A DNA stretch of 64,000 nt from Ruminococcaceae bacterium UBA1767. GTDB taxonomy: Bacteria; Bacillota; Clostridia; Oscillospirales; Acutalibacteraceae. Each line of letters opens with the position of its first letter. Position 1 is the first letter of the stretch. The notes under the pieces were generated by a model. The model was not told where the DNA came from and ran no database searches. It was given only the letters and a program-made list of their open reading frames with translations. The DNA lies in NCBI GenBank assembly GCA_002315505.1, contig DCGX01000057.1, forward strand, positions 1-64,000, written 5' to 3'. This document shows, piece after piece, positions 19,179-31,362 of this stretch. Position numbers and translations under genes: made by a program.

Positions 19179-19218
19179 ATCTTAAATTTTGTTAAATTAT
19201 TATCGGAGGAATTGACGG

Positions 19219-19602
19219 ATGAAAAAAATCGACCCCGTTGTGCTTAAGGAAACCGCCTTTATTGCCGCTTTTACGATTATTTTCAGCGGTATTATGCAGG
19301 CCGTTTTCATTGCTTTAGGCGCCTGGGGTTACAAGGTTGTTCTCGGTAATCTGCTCGGTGCATCCGGCGCCGTTCTGAACTTTTTCCTCATGGCACTCAC
19401 AGTTCAGAAATCAGTCGGACTTGAAGGTGACGAGGCTAAAACGAAAGTCCGTTTTTCTCAGATGGGGCGCTTGTTTATGCTTGCAATGATTGCCATTGTC
19501 GGCGGAGTTGCTCCGTGCTTTGACATCGTTGCGGTGCTTATCCCCTATCTTTTCCCGAGAATTGCAATTTTCTTTCGACCGTATTTTAACAAGAAAGGCT
19601 AA
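19219..19602 (+). CDS. atpI: ATP synthase subunit I-like membrane protein
   Basis: A 127-residue protein with four predicted membrane helices, located first in the F1Fo operon, the usual place of AtpI. AtpI helps assemble the c-ring or supplies ions such as Mg2+ in some bacteria. Sequence similarity within this group is low, so the name rests on operon position, size and topology. CGGAGG precedes the ATG. atpB follows after 15 bp. Confidence 0.72.
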   Translation: MKKIDPVVLKETAFIAAFTIIFSGIMQAVFIALGAWGYKVVLGNLLGASGAVLNFFLMALTVQKSVGLEGDEAKTKVRFSQMGRLFMLAMIAIVGGVAPCFDIVAVLIPYLFPRIAIFFRPYFNKKG

Positions 19603-19617
19603 TGGAGGTGATATTTA

Positions 19618-20833
<1,216 letters not shown>

Positions 20834-20851
20834 TTGTCGGGAGTGTAGCAA

Positions 20852-21350
20852 ATGCAATCTTTAGATGTCATATCCATAAACATATGGCAGATTTTGATTT
20901 CTCTTTTGAATCTGTTGCTTATATTCCTTATCTTCAAAAAATTCCTGTACAAGCCTGTTAGAAAGTTTTTAGACCAGCGTCAGAAAGCTGTTGATGACCA
21001 GTACAAGCGAGCTGAGGAAGCTGAAAACAGCGCAAACAAGGCTAAGGATGAATATGAAGAAAGACTCCGAGGTGCAAAAGCCGAGGCTGACGATATTATC
21101 AAGTCAGCTACCGCTACTGCAGACCTTCGTGGAAATAAGATTCTCACAGACGCAAAAGAAAAAGCCGACGGTATGCTCAGGCAGGCTGAGAGCGAAATCG
21201 AACTCGAAAAGAAGAAAGCCGAGGATGATATTCGTAAGGAAATCGCCGACGTTTCTTCCGTTCTCACAGAAAAGGTTCTTGAGCGTGAAATTAACAGAGA
21301 TGATCATCGTGAGTTTATTGACTCCTTTATTAAAGGAATAGGTGATAACA

Positions 21351-21367
<17 letters not shown>
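20852..21367 (+). CDS. atpF: F1Fo ATP synthase subunit b
   Basis: Peripheral stalk subunit linking Fo to F1. The 171-residue protein has one N-terminal membrane helix (IWQILISLLNLLLIFLIF) followed by the typical FLYKPVRKFLDQRQ and a long charged Ala/Glu/Lys coiled coil. GGGAGTG precedes the ATG. Its 3' end overlaps atpH by 17 bp. Confidence 0.93.
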
Positions 21368-23370
<2,003 letters not shown>

Positions 23371-23376
23371 CAGTAA

Positions 23377-24180
23377 GTGGGTGCAAATACAAAAACACTC
23401 AGAAGCAGAATCAAAAGTGTTGATTCAACCTTACATCTTACCAAGGCAATGGGACTTGTTGCCTCCTCGAAAATAAGAGGTGCAACTGCAGCGATGATGA
23501 AAAGCCGTGACTATTCCGGTGCGGTTGACTGTATTGTAAATCAGCTCACACAAAGTCCCGAATGTGCTAAAAGTCCGTATATGCAAACAAAAGAGAACGG
23601 CAAAATCTGTCTTGTTGTTATCGCAGGTGACAGAGGTCTTGCCGGCGGCTATAATGCAAACATTTTCCGTGAAACAGCTCAGTACAATGATGCTGTGATT
23701 GTTCCAATCGGCAAGCGTGCGCATGACCGTTTCGGCGGAGAGCTTTATTCTTCGGAGAAATTCTCTGTTGAGGATTGTCACGAGCTTTCCAAAAAGCTCT
23801 GCAAGCAATTCTGTGACGGTGAGTTTGACAGACTCGGTATTGTTTGCACGGAGTATGTTTCAATGCTCACGCAAAATGCATACACACAATGGATTCTCCC
23901 TCTTGAAAGAAAAGAGACGGAAAGCGGCACAGGTGTAATATTCGAGCCGAGTGAAAGATATATTCTTGACAGAGCCGTGCCCGAATATGTTACAGGTAAA
24001 ATATTTGCAGCGGTGCGTGAAAGCTACGCAAGTGAAGTAGTTGCCCGTCGAATGGCTATGGATTCGGCAGGTAAGAACGCACAGCAGATGATAGATGATC
24101 TCCAGCTTCAGTATAACAGAGCCCGTCAGGGTGCTATTACTCAGGAGATTACCGAAATCATTGCCGGCAGCGGCAGCTAA
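23377..24180 (+). CDS. atpG: F1Fo ATP synthase subunit gamma
   Basis: Central rotor shaft of F1. The 267-residue protein has the N-terminal coiled-coil start (TLRSRIKSVDSTLHLTKAMGLVASSKI) and the C-terminal helix pair ending YNRARQGAITQEITEIIAG, both typical. Start is GTG with AGGTGA upstream. The protein is slightly shorter than many gamma subunits, at the expense of the middle Rossmann part. Confidence 0.93.
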   Translation: MGANTKTLRSRIKSVDSTLHLTKAMGLVASSKIRGATAAMMKSRDYSGAVDCIVNQLTQSPECAKSPYMQTKENGKICLVVIAGDRGLAGGYNANIFRETAQYNDAVIVPIGKRAHDRFGGELYSSEKFSVEDCHELSKKLCKQFCDGEFDRLGIVCTEYVSMLTQNAYTQWILPLERKETESGTGVIFEPSERYILDRAVPEYVTGKIFAAVRESYASEVVARRMAMDSAGKNAQQMIDDLQLQYNRARQGAITQEITEIIAGSGS

Positions 24181-24183
24181 TGA

Positions 24184-25584
<1,401 letters not shown>

Positions 25585-25587
25585 ACT

Positions 25588-25848
25588 ATGAACACTTTCA
25601 AGCTCATTGTTTCCTCACCCGACGGAAACAAATTCGAGGGTGATGCGGAAATGCTGACAGTTCGCGGTATCGAGGGTGATTTGGCTGTTTTAGCAGGTCA
25701 CATTCCGTTTGTAACCACCTTAAAGCCTTGTGATTGTAAGATTTTTCTTCCCGACGGAACTGAAAAAATCGGCTCTGTTGACGGAGGTTTGCTCACAGTT
25801 TCAAGTGAACGGGTTACCCTTTTGTCGGGCAGCTTTAACTGGAAATAA
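25588..25848 (+). CDS. atpC: F1Fo ATP synthase subunit epsilon, short form
   Basis: Subunit on the central stalk. Only 86 residues are encoded, against about 130-140 in most bacteria. The N-terminal beta-sandwich is complete (LIVSSPDGNKFEGDAEMLTVRGIEGDLAVLAGHIPFVTTLK to GGLLTVSSERVTLL). The C-terminal two-helix domain, which gives ATP-sensing inhibition in other species, is absent. A terminator starts 6 bp after the stop and no further frame continues the domain, so this is a true short form rather than a frameshift. Confidence 0.92.
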   Translation: MNTFKLIVSSPDGNKFEGDAEMLTVRGIEGDLAVLAGHIPFVTTLKPCDCKIFLPDGTEKIGSVDGGLLTVSSERVTLLSGSFNWK

Positions 25849-25854
25849 ATATTT

Positions 25855-25888
25855 ACACCGATCAGCTTATGCTTTTCGGTGTTTTTTT
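25855..25888 (+). terminator. Terminator of the ATP synthase operon
   Basis: Stem ACACCG (25855-25860) / CGGTGT (25877-25882) with an inner AGC/GCT pairing, followed by seven T residues. Confidence 0.85.
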
Positions 25889-25889
25889 A

Positions 25890-25918
25890 TTGACTAAAAA
25901 GTTACAATATGTTACAAT
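25890..25918 (+). promoter_or_regulatory. Sigma-A promoter of the C39-like dockerin protein gene
   Basis: TTGACT (25890-25895), 17-nt spacer, TACAAT (25913-25918). It begins directly after the terminator of atpC. Confidence 0.8.
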
Positions 25919-25946
25919 GTTGCATATTATTCGGAGGATAATGAGT

Positions 25947-27536
25947 ATGGATAAAAAAGTAAGAAGTAATAAAATAGTTGCTGTGATTCTGTCACTGACA
26001 ATTCTTTTGACAATGTTCGGTGTCGGAGCAATCCACGCAGCCGCAGCAGCATACCCCTCTGTAACTCTCGACGTACCGAGAATAAGCCAGCGACCGAATA
26101 CAGGTGACTGTGCTATCGCCTCAATAGCTACTGTCGAAGCATTTATGTATGGTTACCCGTCGGGTGACTACACTTCGAAAATTTACAATGCAGTTTACGA
26201 AGCAAACGATTATTCAATCGGAGCTAACTGGTATCAGCTCGGCTATTATTCAGCCGGTAATTTTAATATGAAAACAGCCTACGAACAGCTTGCTTCAGGT
26301 TACCCTGTTATCGCTTACAGGTCAAGCTCTCATTATTCGGTTGTATATGCTTATGTCGGTGACCCGAACAACCTTGAGCTCAGCGGATTTATGATTGAGG
26401 ACGTTGATGACTCATACAACGACACAAATGCAAAGAAGACCCTTACCAAATGGGTCGGAAGCTACCAACTCGGTCAGATGGTTATAAGAAAAGACGGACT
26501 TCCTGTTCCTCAGTCAAAAATCACAATTACCTGTAATCATCCTCCGAGATATCTCATTAAGGGACAGACTTTCAGCATTTGCGGTAACATTGTTTCAAAG
26601 TACACTATCAAGTCGGTTTCTGTTTCGATTCTCGATTCTGCAGGCAAGGTTGCAAATTCTTCAACATACTCTGGTTCTTCATCTTCAAATGTATTTTATA
26701 TTTCGAATGCAGATTCCTCAATGAATTTCAGCAAGCTGGCTGTCGGCGATTATACATATAAAATCGTTGCGAAGGATTCTTCGGGCGACAGTGTAACATA
26801 TTCATTCAAATTCTCAGTCGTTTCGGGTGGCTCATCCATTCCGTCAACACCTACCACCTACGCTTCGCAGAGAGCAACATCTGAAACAACGAAGGTTGTT
26901 TCATACACAGCCAAGGTTACTGCAGACCCGAGTCTTAATCTTCGTTCGGGCGCAGACGAAACATATCAGGTTCTCGACTCAATTCCAAAGGGCACAACAA
27001 TTACAATCAGTGCAGTTACCAAGGAATGGGGTAAAACAAGCTACAACGGTCATACAGGCTGGGTTAAGCTCTCATACACGCAGGAGGTTGTAACCCAGAG
27101 AACAACGACTACTACCACAACAAAGCTGAGTACTACTCAGCCGACAACAAGACCAAGCACATCTACAAGCTCCTATGTCAGAACAAATACAGGTGCTGTG
27201 ATGCGTTCAAGTGCAACAATGTTCTCATCTAATCTTTTGACAATTCCGACAAACACCATTCTCAGAGTATTATCAATTAACGGAAACTGGTACAAGGTTT
27301 CCTACAACGGAAAAACAGGCTGGATTCTTTATTCCACCTGCGTTCTCAAAGTCGGTGACGTTGACTCCGACAGCAAGATATCCTCAACTGATGCGCTCGT
27401 TGTACTAAAAGCTTCAGTTGGCTCAACAAAATTAAGTGATGCTCAGAAAACTGTTGCCGATCTCGACGGAAACAGTAAAGTTAATTCCGCAGATGCACTG
27501 ATAATTCTTAAAATAGTTGTAGGAAATTACAACTGA
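25947..27536 (+). CDS. Secreted C39-like peptidase with two SH3b domains and a C-terminal dockerin
   Basis: Modular exported protein of 529 residues. A signal peptide ends near residue 35. A C39-type papain-fold domain follows (about 36-185) with candidate Cys55 in GDCAIAS, His129 in SSHYSVVYAYVGD and Asp152/154. Then come an Ig-like domain (about 200-293), a bacterial SH3 domain (318-378), a Thr-rich linker (383-408), a second SH3 domain (410-467) and a type I dockerin with two Ca-binding repeats (DVDSDSKISSTDALVVLK and DLDGNSKVNSADALIILK, 468-529). SH3b domains bind cell wall, and the dockerin should dock onto a cohesin scaffold. The start at 25947 is 9 nt after GGAGG. The earlier ATG at 25941 is only 3 nt from it. 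Confidence 0.85.
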   Translation: MDKKVRSNKIVAVILSLTILLTMFGVGAIHAAAAAYPSVTLDVPRISQRPNTGDCAIASIATVEAFMYGYPSGDYTSKIYNAVYEANDYSIGANWYQLGYYSAGNFNMKTAYEQLASGYPVIAYRSSSHYSVVYAYVGDPNNLELSGFMIEDVDDSYNDTNAKKTLTKWVGSYQLGQMVIRKDGLPVPQSKITITCNHPPRYLIKGQTFSICGNIVSKYTIKSVSVSILDSAGKVANSSTYSGSSSSNVFYISNADSSMNFSKLAVGDYTYKIVAKDSSGDSVTYSFKFSVVSGGSSIPSTPTTYASQRATSETTKVVSYTAKVTADPSLNLRSGADETYQVLDSIPKGTTITISAVTKEWGKTSYNGHTGWVKLSYTQEVVTQRTTTTTTTKLSTTQPTTRPSTSTSSYVRTNTGAVMRSSATMFSSNLLTIPTNTILRVLSINGNWYKVSYNGKTGWILYSTCVLKVGDVDSDSKISSTDALVVLKASVGSTKLSDAQKTVADLDGNSKVNSADALIILKIVVGNYN

Positions 27537-27550
27537 ATTACAAAAAACAC

Positions 27551-27579
27551 TTGAAAAATTCACAAAAATAGTTTATTAT
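27551..27579 (+). promoter_or_regulatory. Sigma-A promoter of efp
   Basis: TTGAAA (27551-27556), 17-nt spacer, TATTAT (27574-27579). Confidence 0.7.
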
Positions 27580-27620
27580 ATTACCAATGATATTTTGATT
27601 TTAAATCGGAGGAATTTTAT

Positions 27621-28178
27621 ATGGTATCAGCAGGCGATTTCAGAAACGGTGTAACATTTGAGGAAGACGGCAACGTACTTCAGGTTGTTGAATTCCAGCA
27701 CGTTAAGCCGGGTAAGGGTGCAGCATTCGTTAGAACAAAGACAAAGAATGTTCTTACAGGTTCAGTAGTTGAAAAGAGCTACAACCCGACTGCAAAGTTC
27801 CCTACAGCATTTATTGAGAGAAAAGACATGGAATACTCATACAGTGACGGTGATCTCTATTACTTCATGGATCCGGAGTCATATGAGCTTGTTCCAATTA
27901 ACGGCGCAGATCTTTCTGACAACTTCAAGTTCGTTAAGGACGGAATGGTTTGTAAAATCCTTTCTTACAAGGGTAAGGTTTTCGGCGTAGAGCCACCGAC
28001 ATTTGTTGAGCTTGAAATCACACAGACAGACCCTGGCTTTGCAGGCAACACAGCTACTAATGCTACTAAGCCGGCAACAGTTGAAACAGGCGCTGAAATC
28101 AAGGTTCCACTCTTCATCAACGAAGGTGAGAAGGTTCAGATTGATACTCGTACAGGCGAGTACCTCGGCAGAGCATAA
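27621..28178 (+). CDS. efp: Translation elongation factor P
   Basis: Binds between the P and E sites of ribosomes stalled at polyproline and promotes peptide bond formation. The 185-residue, three-domain protein is full length: [17 protein letters not shown], the tip loop [12 protein letters not shown] with Lys32 at the position modified in other bacteria, and the C-terminal signature [26 protein letters not shown]. No Lys-modification genes (epmA/B or ymfI-like) are nearby. CGGAGG precedes the ATG. Confidence 0.97.
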   Translation: MVSAGDFRNGVTFEEDGNVLQVVEFQHVKPGKGAAFVRTKTKNVLTGSVVEKSYNPTAKFPTAFIERKDMEYSYSDGDLYYFMDPESYELVPINGADLSDNFKFVKDGMVCKILSYKGKVFGVEPPTFVELEITQTDPGFAGNTATNATKPATVETGAEIKVPLFINEGEKVQIDTRTGEYLGRA

Positions 28179-28197
28179 TTGAAAGGATGATTTTATC

Positions 28198-28626
28198 ATG
28201 ATGACAGTTACAGAAAAGGCTGCATATCTTAAAGGTCTTGCAGAAATGGCTCATTTCGACAAGGAAACAGATGAAGTTAAGCTCATCAAGGCTATGATTG
28301 ATGTAATCGACGAGATGGCACTTTCTATCGCTGATCTTGAAGACGAGCTTGCTATGGTTACAGAACAGCTTGACGAGGTTGACGAGGATCTCGGCGATCT
28401 TGAAGAGTACATCTACGACGATGACGATGATTGTGACTGCGATTGCGACTGTGGTTGTGATTGCTGTGATGACGAGTATTTCGAGGCTGAGTGCCCGAAG
28501 TGCGGTGAGGTTATCTGCCTTGACGAAAGCATTCTCGACGAGGAATCAATTGAGTGCCCTAACTGTGGCGAAATCCTCGAATTCGATTTCGATTGCGAAT
28601 GCGATTGTGAAGATTGCGAAGACTAA
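28198..28626 (+). CDS. CD1247-type protein with Asp/Cys repeat and zinc ribbon
   Basis: Function unknown. The 142-residue protein has an acidic helical N-terminal part typical of the CD1247 N-terminal family of Clostridia (TVTEKAAYLKGLAEMAHFDK, IDEMALSIADLEDELA). An alternating Asp/Cys run follows (residues about 76-92), then a zinc ribbon (CPKCGE...CPNCGE) and a second Asp/Glu/Cys tail. In all it has about 18 cysteines and is very acidic, so it probably binds metal. It follows efp after 19 bp and ends at a terminator, so it may share the efp transcript. It lacks DNA-binding motifs despite frequent regulator annotation. Confidence 0.75.
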   Translation: MMTVTEKAAYLKGLAEMAHFDKETDEVKLIKAMIDVIDEMALSIADLEDELAMVTEQLDEVDEDLGDLEEYIYDDDDDCDCDCDCGCDCCDDEYFEAECPKCGEVICLDESILDEESIECPNCGEILEFDFDCECDCEDCED

Positions 28627-28640
28627 TCATTAAACACTGA

Positions 28641-28668
28641 AAGGGTAACCATCCGGTTGCCCTTTTTC
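28641..28668 (+). terminator. Terminator after the efp operon
   Basis: Stem AAGGGTAACC / GGTTGCCCTT with loop ATCC, one G-T pair, then T residues. Confidence 0.88.
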
Positions 28669-28685
28669 TTTTACGGAGAATTATT

Positions 28686-29231
28686 ATGAATCTTGATGAA
28701 AAAACCGTTCGGAAAAACTACATATATAACGGAAGAATTATTAACGTCCGTCGTGACGATGCGCTTCTCCCCGACGGGAATCCGTGCATAAGAGAGGTTG
28801 TTGAGCATCCAGGTGGAGTGTGTATCGGAGCAATTACCGACAACGATGAATTATTATTTGTCCGTCAGTTCAGATATCCTTATATGGAGGTCATCTATGA
28901 GCTTCCTGCAGGCAAGCTTGAAAAAGGTGAAGACCCGTTTGAAAGCGGAAAACGTGAGCTTGAAGAGGAAGCAGGCTGTGTTGCAGATGAGTACAGAGAT
29001 ATGGGTAAGTTCTACCCTACCCCGGGCTATTGCGGAGAGATAATTCATCTTTATGCCGCAAAGAAGCTCACATTCACTCAGCAGAATCTTGATATTGATG
29101 AATTTCTCAGCGTTGAGAAAATACCACTCGACAAAGCTGTCGAAATGGTACTCAACAATGAAATTCGTGACGGAAAAACTCAGGCTCTTGTATTAAAAAT
29201 AAAAATGCTTCGTGATAAGGGGCAGTGGTGA
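28686..29231 (+). CDS. Nudix hydrolase, ADP-ribose pyrophosphatase-like
   Basis: Cleaves a nucleoside diphosphate linked to another group, probably ADP-ribose to AMP and ribose 5-phosphate. The 181-residue protein carries a complete Nudix box, GKLEKGEDPFESGKRELEEEAG (G-x5-E-x7-REL-x-EE-x-G), preceded by YELPAG and followed by YPTPGYCGEIIHLY, the pattern of ADP-ribose pyrophosphatases (NudF type). CGGAG precedes the ATG. The maf gene starts at the last base of the stop codon. Confidence 0.88.
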   Translation: MNLDEKTVRKNYIYNGRIINVRRDDALLPDGNPCIREVVEHPGGVCIGAITDNDELLFVRQFRYPYMEVIYELPAGKLEKGEDPFESGKRELEEEAGCVADEYRDMGKFYPTPGYCGEIIHLYAAKKLTFTQQNLDIDEFLSVEKIPLDKAVEMVLNNEIRDGKTQALVLKIKMLRDKGQW

Positions 29232-29806
29232 TGAAAAATATTATTTTGGCCTCAGGCTCTCCACGTCGCAAAGAGCTTATGACTCTTGCAGGACTTGATT
29301 TTGAAATCAAGGTTGCAGACGTCGACGAAACCTTGCCCGAGGGCATTGCACCGTTTGATGCAGTGAAAATGCTCTCACTAAAAAAGGCTAAGGCTGTTGC
29401 AGATGAATACACAGACAAAATCGTTATCGGTGCAGACACGGTTGTTGCGTTTGACGGTAAAATTTTAGGTAAACCGACAGACAAAAACGATGCTTTTGAA
29501 ATGCTTCGTATGCTTTCGGGTCAGACACACAAGGTTTATACCGGTGTTGCGATTATCTGCAATGACACGATATGCAACTTTTACGAAGAAACCGACGTTG
29601 AATTCTATCCCCTCACCGATGATGAAATTATCAGCTATATAAATACAGGTGAGCCGATGGATAAGGCAGGTGCCTATGGTATTCAGGGCAAGGGTTGTGT
29701 TCTTGTTAAAAGAATTAACGGTGACTATTCAAATGTTGTCGGCTTGCCGATTGCAAGATTATCAAGGGAGTTGAAAAATTATGGAGGAAATTTTATTAGC
29801 GATTAG
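29231..29806 (+). CDS. maf: Maf nucleotide pyrophosphatase (dTTP/UTP type)
   Basis: House-cleaning enzyme that hydrolyses nucleoside triphosphates, including modified ones, to monophosphates. The 191-residue protein has the Maf signature LASGSPRRKELM, DVDETLPEG, the catalytic Asp region VIGADTVVAFDG, LGKP, GAYGIQGKG and NVVGLPIARL. ATG 29231 is preferred over two upstream GTG codons because AAGGGG lies 8 nt before it. It follows a Nudix gene, so two nucleotide-sanitising enzymes are linked. Its 3' end overlaps the next gene by 26 bp. Confidence 0.93.
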   Translation: MKNIILASGSPRRKELMTLAGLDFEIKVADVDETLPEGIAPFDAVKMLSLKKAKAVADEYTDKIVIGADTVVAFDGKILGKPTDKNDAFEMLRMLSGQTHKVYTGVAIICNDTICNFYEETDVEFYPLTDDEIISYINTGEPMDKAGAYGIQGKGCVLVKRINGDYSNVVGLPIARLSRELKNYGGNFISD

Positions 29807-30059
29807 CTCAAATTCACGTGAAATTTACAATTATGCAGAAAAGCTCAATGAAACAAACAGCCAATATGAAATAATTGCATGGGTCATTGTTTTAGTTGCA
29901 GTTATCGCTGCCTGCGTTTTTTTCAGCCTTGGATGGCCTAAGTTAAGCGAAAAGCTCAAGCAGAAAAAGGAAGAAAAGAAATCAACCGAAAACGCTGAGA
30001 ATCAGAAGGCTGAGCTTGACAGACTTCATAAAATTAAAGAGCAGAATAAAAGAAAATAA
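29781..30059 (+). CDS. Small single-pass membrane protein of unknown function (92 aa)
   Basis: Not recognised. The 92-residue product has an N-terminal segment outside or at the membrane, one transmembrane helix (IIAWVIVLVAVIAACVFFSLGW, about 31-52) and a highly charged Lys/Glu helical tail likely to form a coiled coil. GGGAG lies about 9 nt before the ATG, within the end of maf, so it appears translationally coupled. It is the last gene before a strong terminator. Confidence 0.65.
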   Translation: MEEILLAISSNSREIYNYAEKLNETNSQYEIIAWVIVLVAVIAACVFFSLGWPKLSEKLKQKKEEKKSTENAENQKAELDRLHKIKEQNKRK

Positions 30060-30073
30060 TTAACAGAACATAA

Positions 30074-30113
30074 AAAGAAGAATTCCAGATAAACTCATCC
30101 GGAATTCTTCTTT
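30074..30113. terminator. Bidirectional terminator
   Basis: A 13-bp perfect stem AAAGAAGAATTCC-type (GAAGAATTCC 30077-30086 / GGAATTCTTC 30101-30110) flanked by A-run and T-run. It serves the Nudix-maf operon and the convergent secreted-protein gene. Confidence 0.88.
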
Positions 30114-30134
30114 AATTTTATTTATCGCTTTGAA

Positions 30135-30701
30135 TTAAAATCCTGCAATATGTCTTACTGTCTGAATAAACACATTAAGAACTCCTGCAAGAACGCCTCT
30201 GAGCTTCGAAATAATTGTCTCGAAAACTGACGGCTCTGTTGGCTCGTCCGGTGTGTCAGGTTCATCAGGTGTGTCCGGGTTTGTTTGCTTACCAGTACAC
30301 TCAAAGGTCAATTTAAGTGTTGCAACCTTATTAGCCTCATCAATTTCAATTCTGTCAGGTGCCTGGTCATTGATTGTAGCTACAAAATTGCTGAACTCGT
30401 AGCCTTCGTTAGCAGTTACAACAACTGTTACTGTGTATGTTTCACCCTTAACAAATGTGAAATTCTCATCAGTAATATAACCGCTGACATCGTTCCATTT
30501 TACTTCTGTAACAGTACAACTCGTAACATTAATGTCTGACTCAAAGCTGATTTTTTCGTCCTCTACAGGCTCATAAACTGCAATTGCTGCTGAGCGGACA
30601 TATGTAACAGGTACGTCCTCTGCAAATGCTGCCATCGGAATAATCGTAAGAAGCATAATTACACTGATAAGTGCAGCAAGAATCTTTTTTGTTGCTTTCA
30701 T
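30135..30701 (-). CDS. Secreted protein with beta domain, Pro/Asp linker and C-terminal helix
   Basis: Not recognised as a known enzyme. The 188-residue protein has a signal peptide (MKATKKILAALISVIMLLTIIPMAAFA, residues 1-27), a beta-rich domain with a pattern of extracellular repeat modules (FVKGETYTVTVVVTANEGYEF), then a linker of PDTPDEP repeats. It ends with a 30-residue amphipathic hydrophobic helix (VFETIISKLRGVLAGVLNVF...). No sortase motif is seen. It has its own promoter (minus strand, 30733-30760) and terminator. Confidence 0.7.
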   Translation of the reverse strand: MKATKKILAALISVIMLLTIIPMAAFAEDVPVTYVRSAAIAVYEPVEDEKISFESDINVTSCTVTEVKWNDVSGYITDENFTFVKGETYTVTVVVTANEGYEFSNFVATINDQAPDRIEIDEANKVATLKLTFECTGKQTNPDTPDEPDTPDEPTEPSVFETIISKLRGVLAGVLNVFIQTVRHIAGF

Positions 30702-30732
30702 AATATCTATCTCCTTTATTAAGTTTAGTTTT

Positions 30733-30760
30733 ATTATACCATATTATTTTATTTTGTCTA
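30733..30760 (-). promoter_or_regulatory. Promoter of the secreted Pro/Asp-linker protein gene
   Basis: On the minus strand: TAGACA (30760-30755), 16-nt spacer, TATAAT (30738-30733). Confidence 0.65.
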
Positions 30761-30798
30761 TCTATTTTGAAAAATACTTTATTTTATATAAAAAAGAG

Positions 30799-30827
30799 TT
30801 GTTTATTTCAATGTACTATGATATAAT
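30799..30827 (+). promoter_or_regulatory. Sigma-A promoter of the nusB-recN operon
   Basis: TTGTTT (30799-30804), 17-nt spacer, TATAAT (30822-30827) with extended TG at 30819-30820. The predicted start near 30834 leaves a leader of about 110 nt before nusB. Confidence 0.75.
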
Positions 30828-30857
30828 ATTCATAAATATATGCATATATACATTTTC

Positions 30858-30930
30858 AGGGAACCTTATAGAGTTAATATCGTTTAAAAAATCCAATTCC
30901 CTTGTATATTTGCAAGGGAATTTTTTTGAA
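30858..30930 (+). promoter_or_regulatory. Possible transcription attenuator in the nusB leader
   Basis: A 10-bp perfect stem (AATTCCCTTG 30895-30904 / CAAGGGAATT 30913-30922, 8-nt loop) is followed by T residues to 30927. This intrinsic terminator stands downstream of the promoter and directly before the nusB ribosome site. AGGGAA at 30858-30863 can pair instead with TTCCCT at 30897-30902, giving a possible antiterminator. Confidence 0.55.
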
Positions 30931-30942
30931 AGGACCATTATT

Positions 30943-31359
30943 ATGAGTTCAAAACCAATCAGCAGAAGACAGTCAAGAGAACAGGCATTTATCCTTTTGT
31001 TTGAAAAGTCATTCAACGAGGATATGTCGCTTAACGAAATCATTGATATTGCCGTTGAAACCGAAGTAATTGAAAAGAACGAGTTTACCGATGAAATCGT
31101 TACAAAGGCTGAAGCGAACATCAATAAAATTGATGACGAAATCAAGAACAACCTCAAGGGTTGGACTATGTCAAGAATTTCAAAGGTAAGCCTTGCTCTT
31201 TTACGTATGGCAATCTGCGAAATTAAATATTGCGAAAATGTTCCGACAGGTGTTTCAATCAATGAGGCCGTTGAAATTTGCAAAATTTACGGTTCCGACG
31301 AGGACAAAGCATTCGTAAACGGTGTTCTCGGCTCCGTTTCAAGAAAGCTCGAGGCATAA
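30943..31359 (+). CDS. nusB: Transcription antitermination factor NusB
   Basis: Binds boxA RNA with NusE (S10) to build antitermination complexes on rRNA operons. The 138-residue length fits. It has the start RRQSREQAFILLFEKSF, the central helix region and C-terminal CENVPTGVSINEAVEICKIYGSDEDKAFVNGVLG. The ATG at 30943 follows GAAAGGA. Upstream in-frame ATGs lie in the untranslated leader and lack ribosome sites. It is the first gene of a ten-gene operon. Confidence 0.95.
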   Translation: MSSKPISRRQSREQAFILLFEKSFNEDMSLNEIIDIAVETEVIEKNEFTDEIVTKAEANINKIDDEIKNNLKGWTMSRISKVSLALLRMAICEIKYCENVPTGVSINEAVEICKIYGSDEDKAFVNGVLGSVSRKLEA

Positions 31360-31362
31360 ATT

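Noticed and set aside
25588..25888. Frameshift in atpC
   Set aside because: No frame after the stop continues an epsilon C-terminal domain, and the operon terminator begins 6 bp later, so the short form looks genuine.
26827..27190. Repeat-rich Thr codons as a CRISPR-like or tandem DNA repeat
   Set aside because: The repetition is a Thr-rich protein linker without regular spacers. No CRISPR array was seen anywhere in the window.
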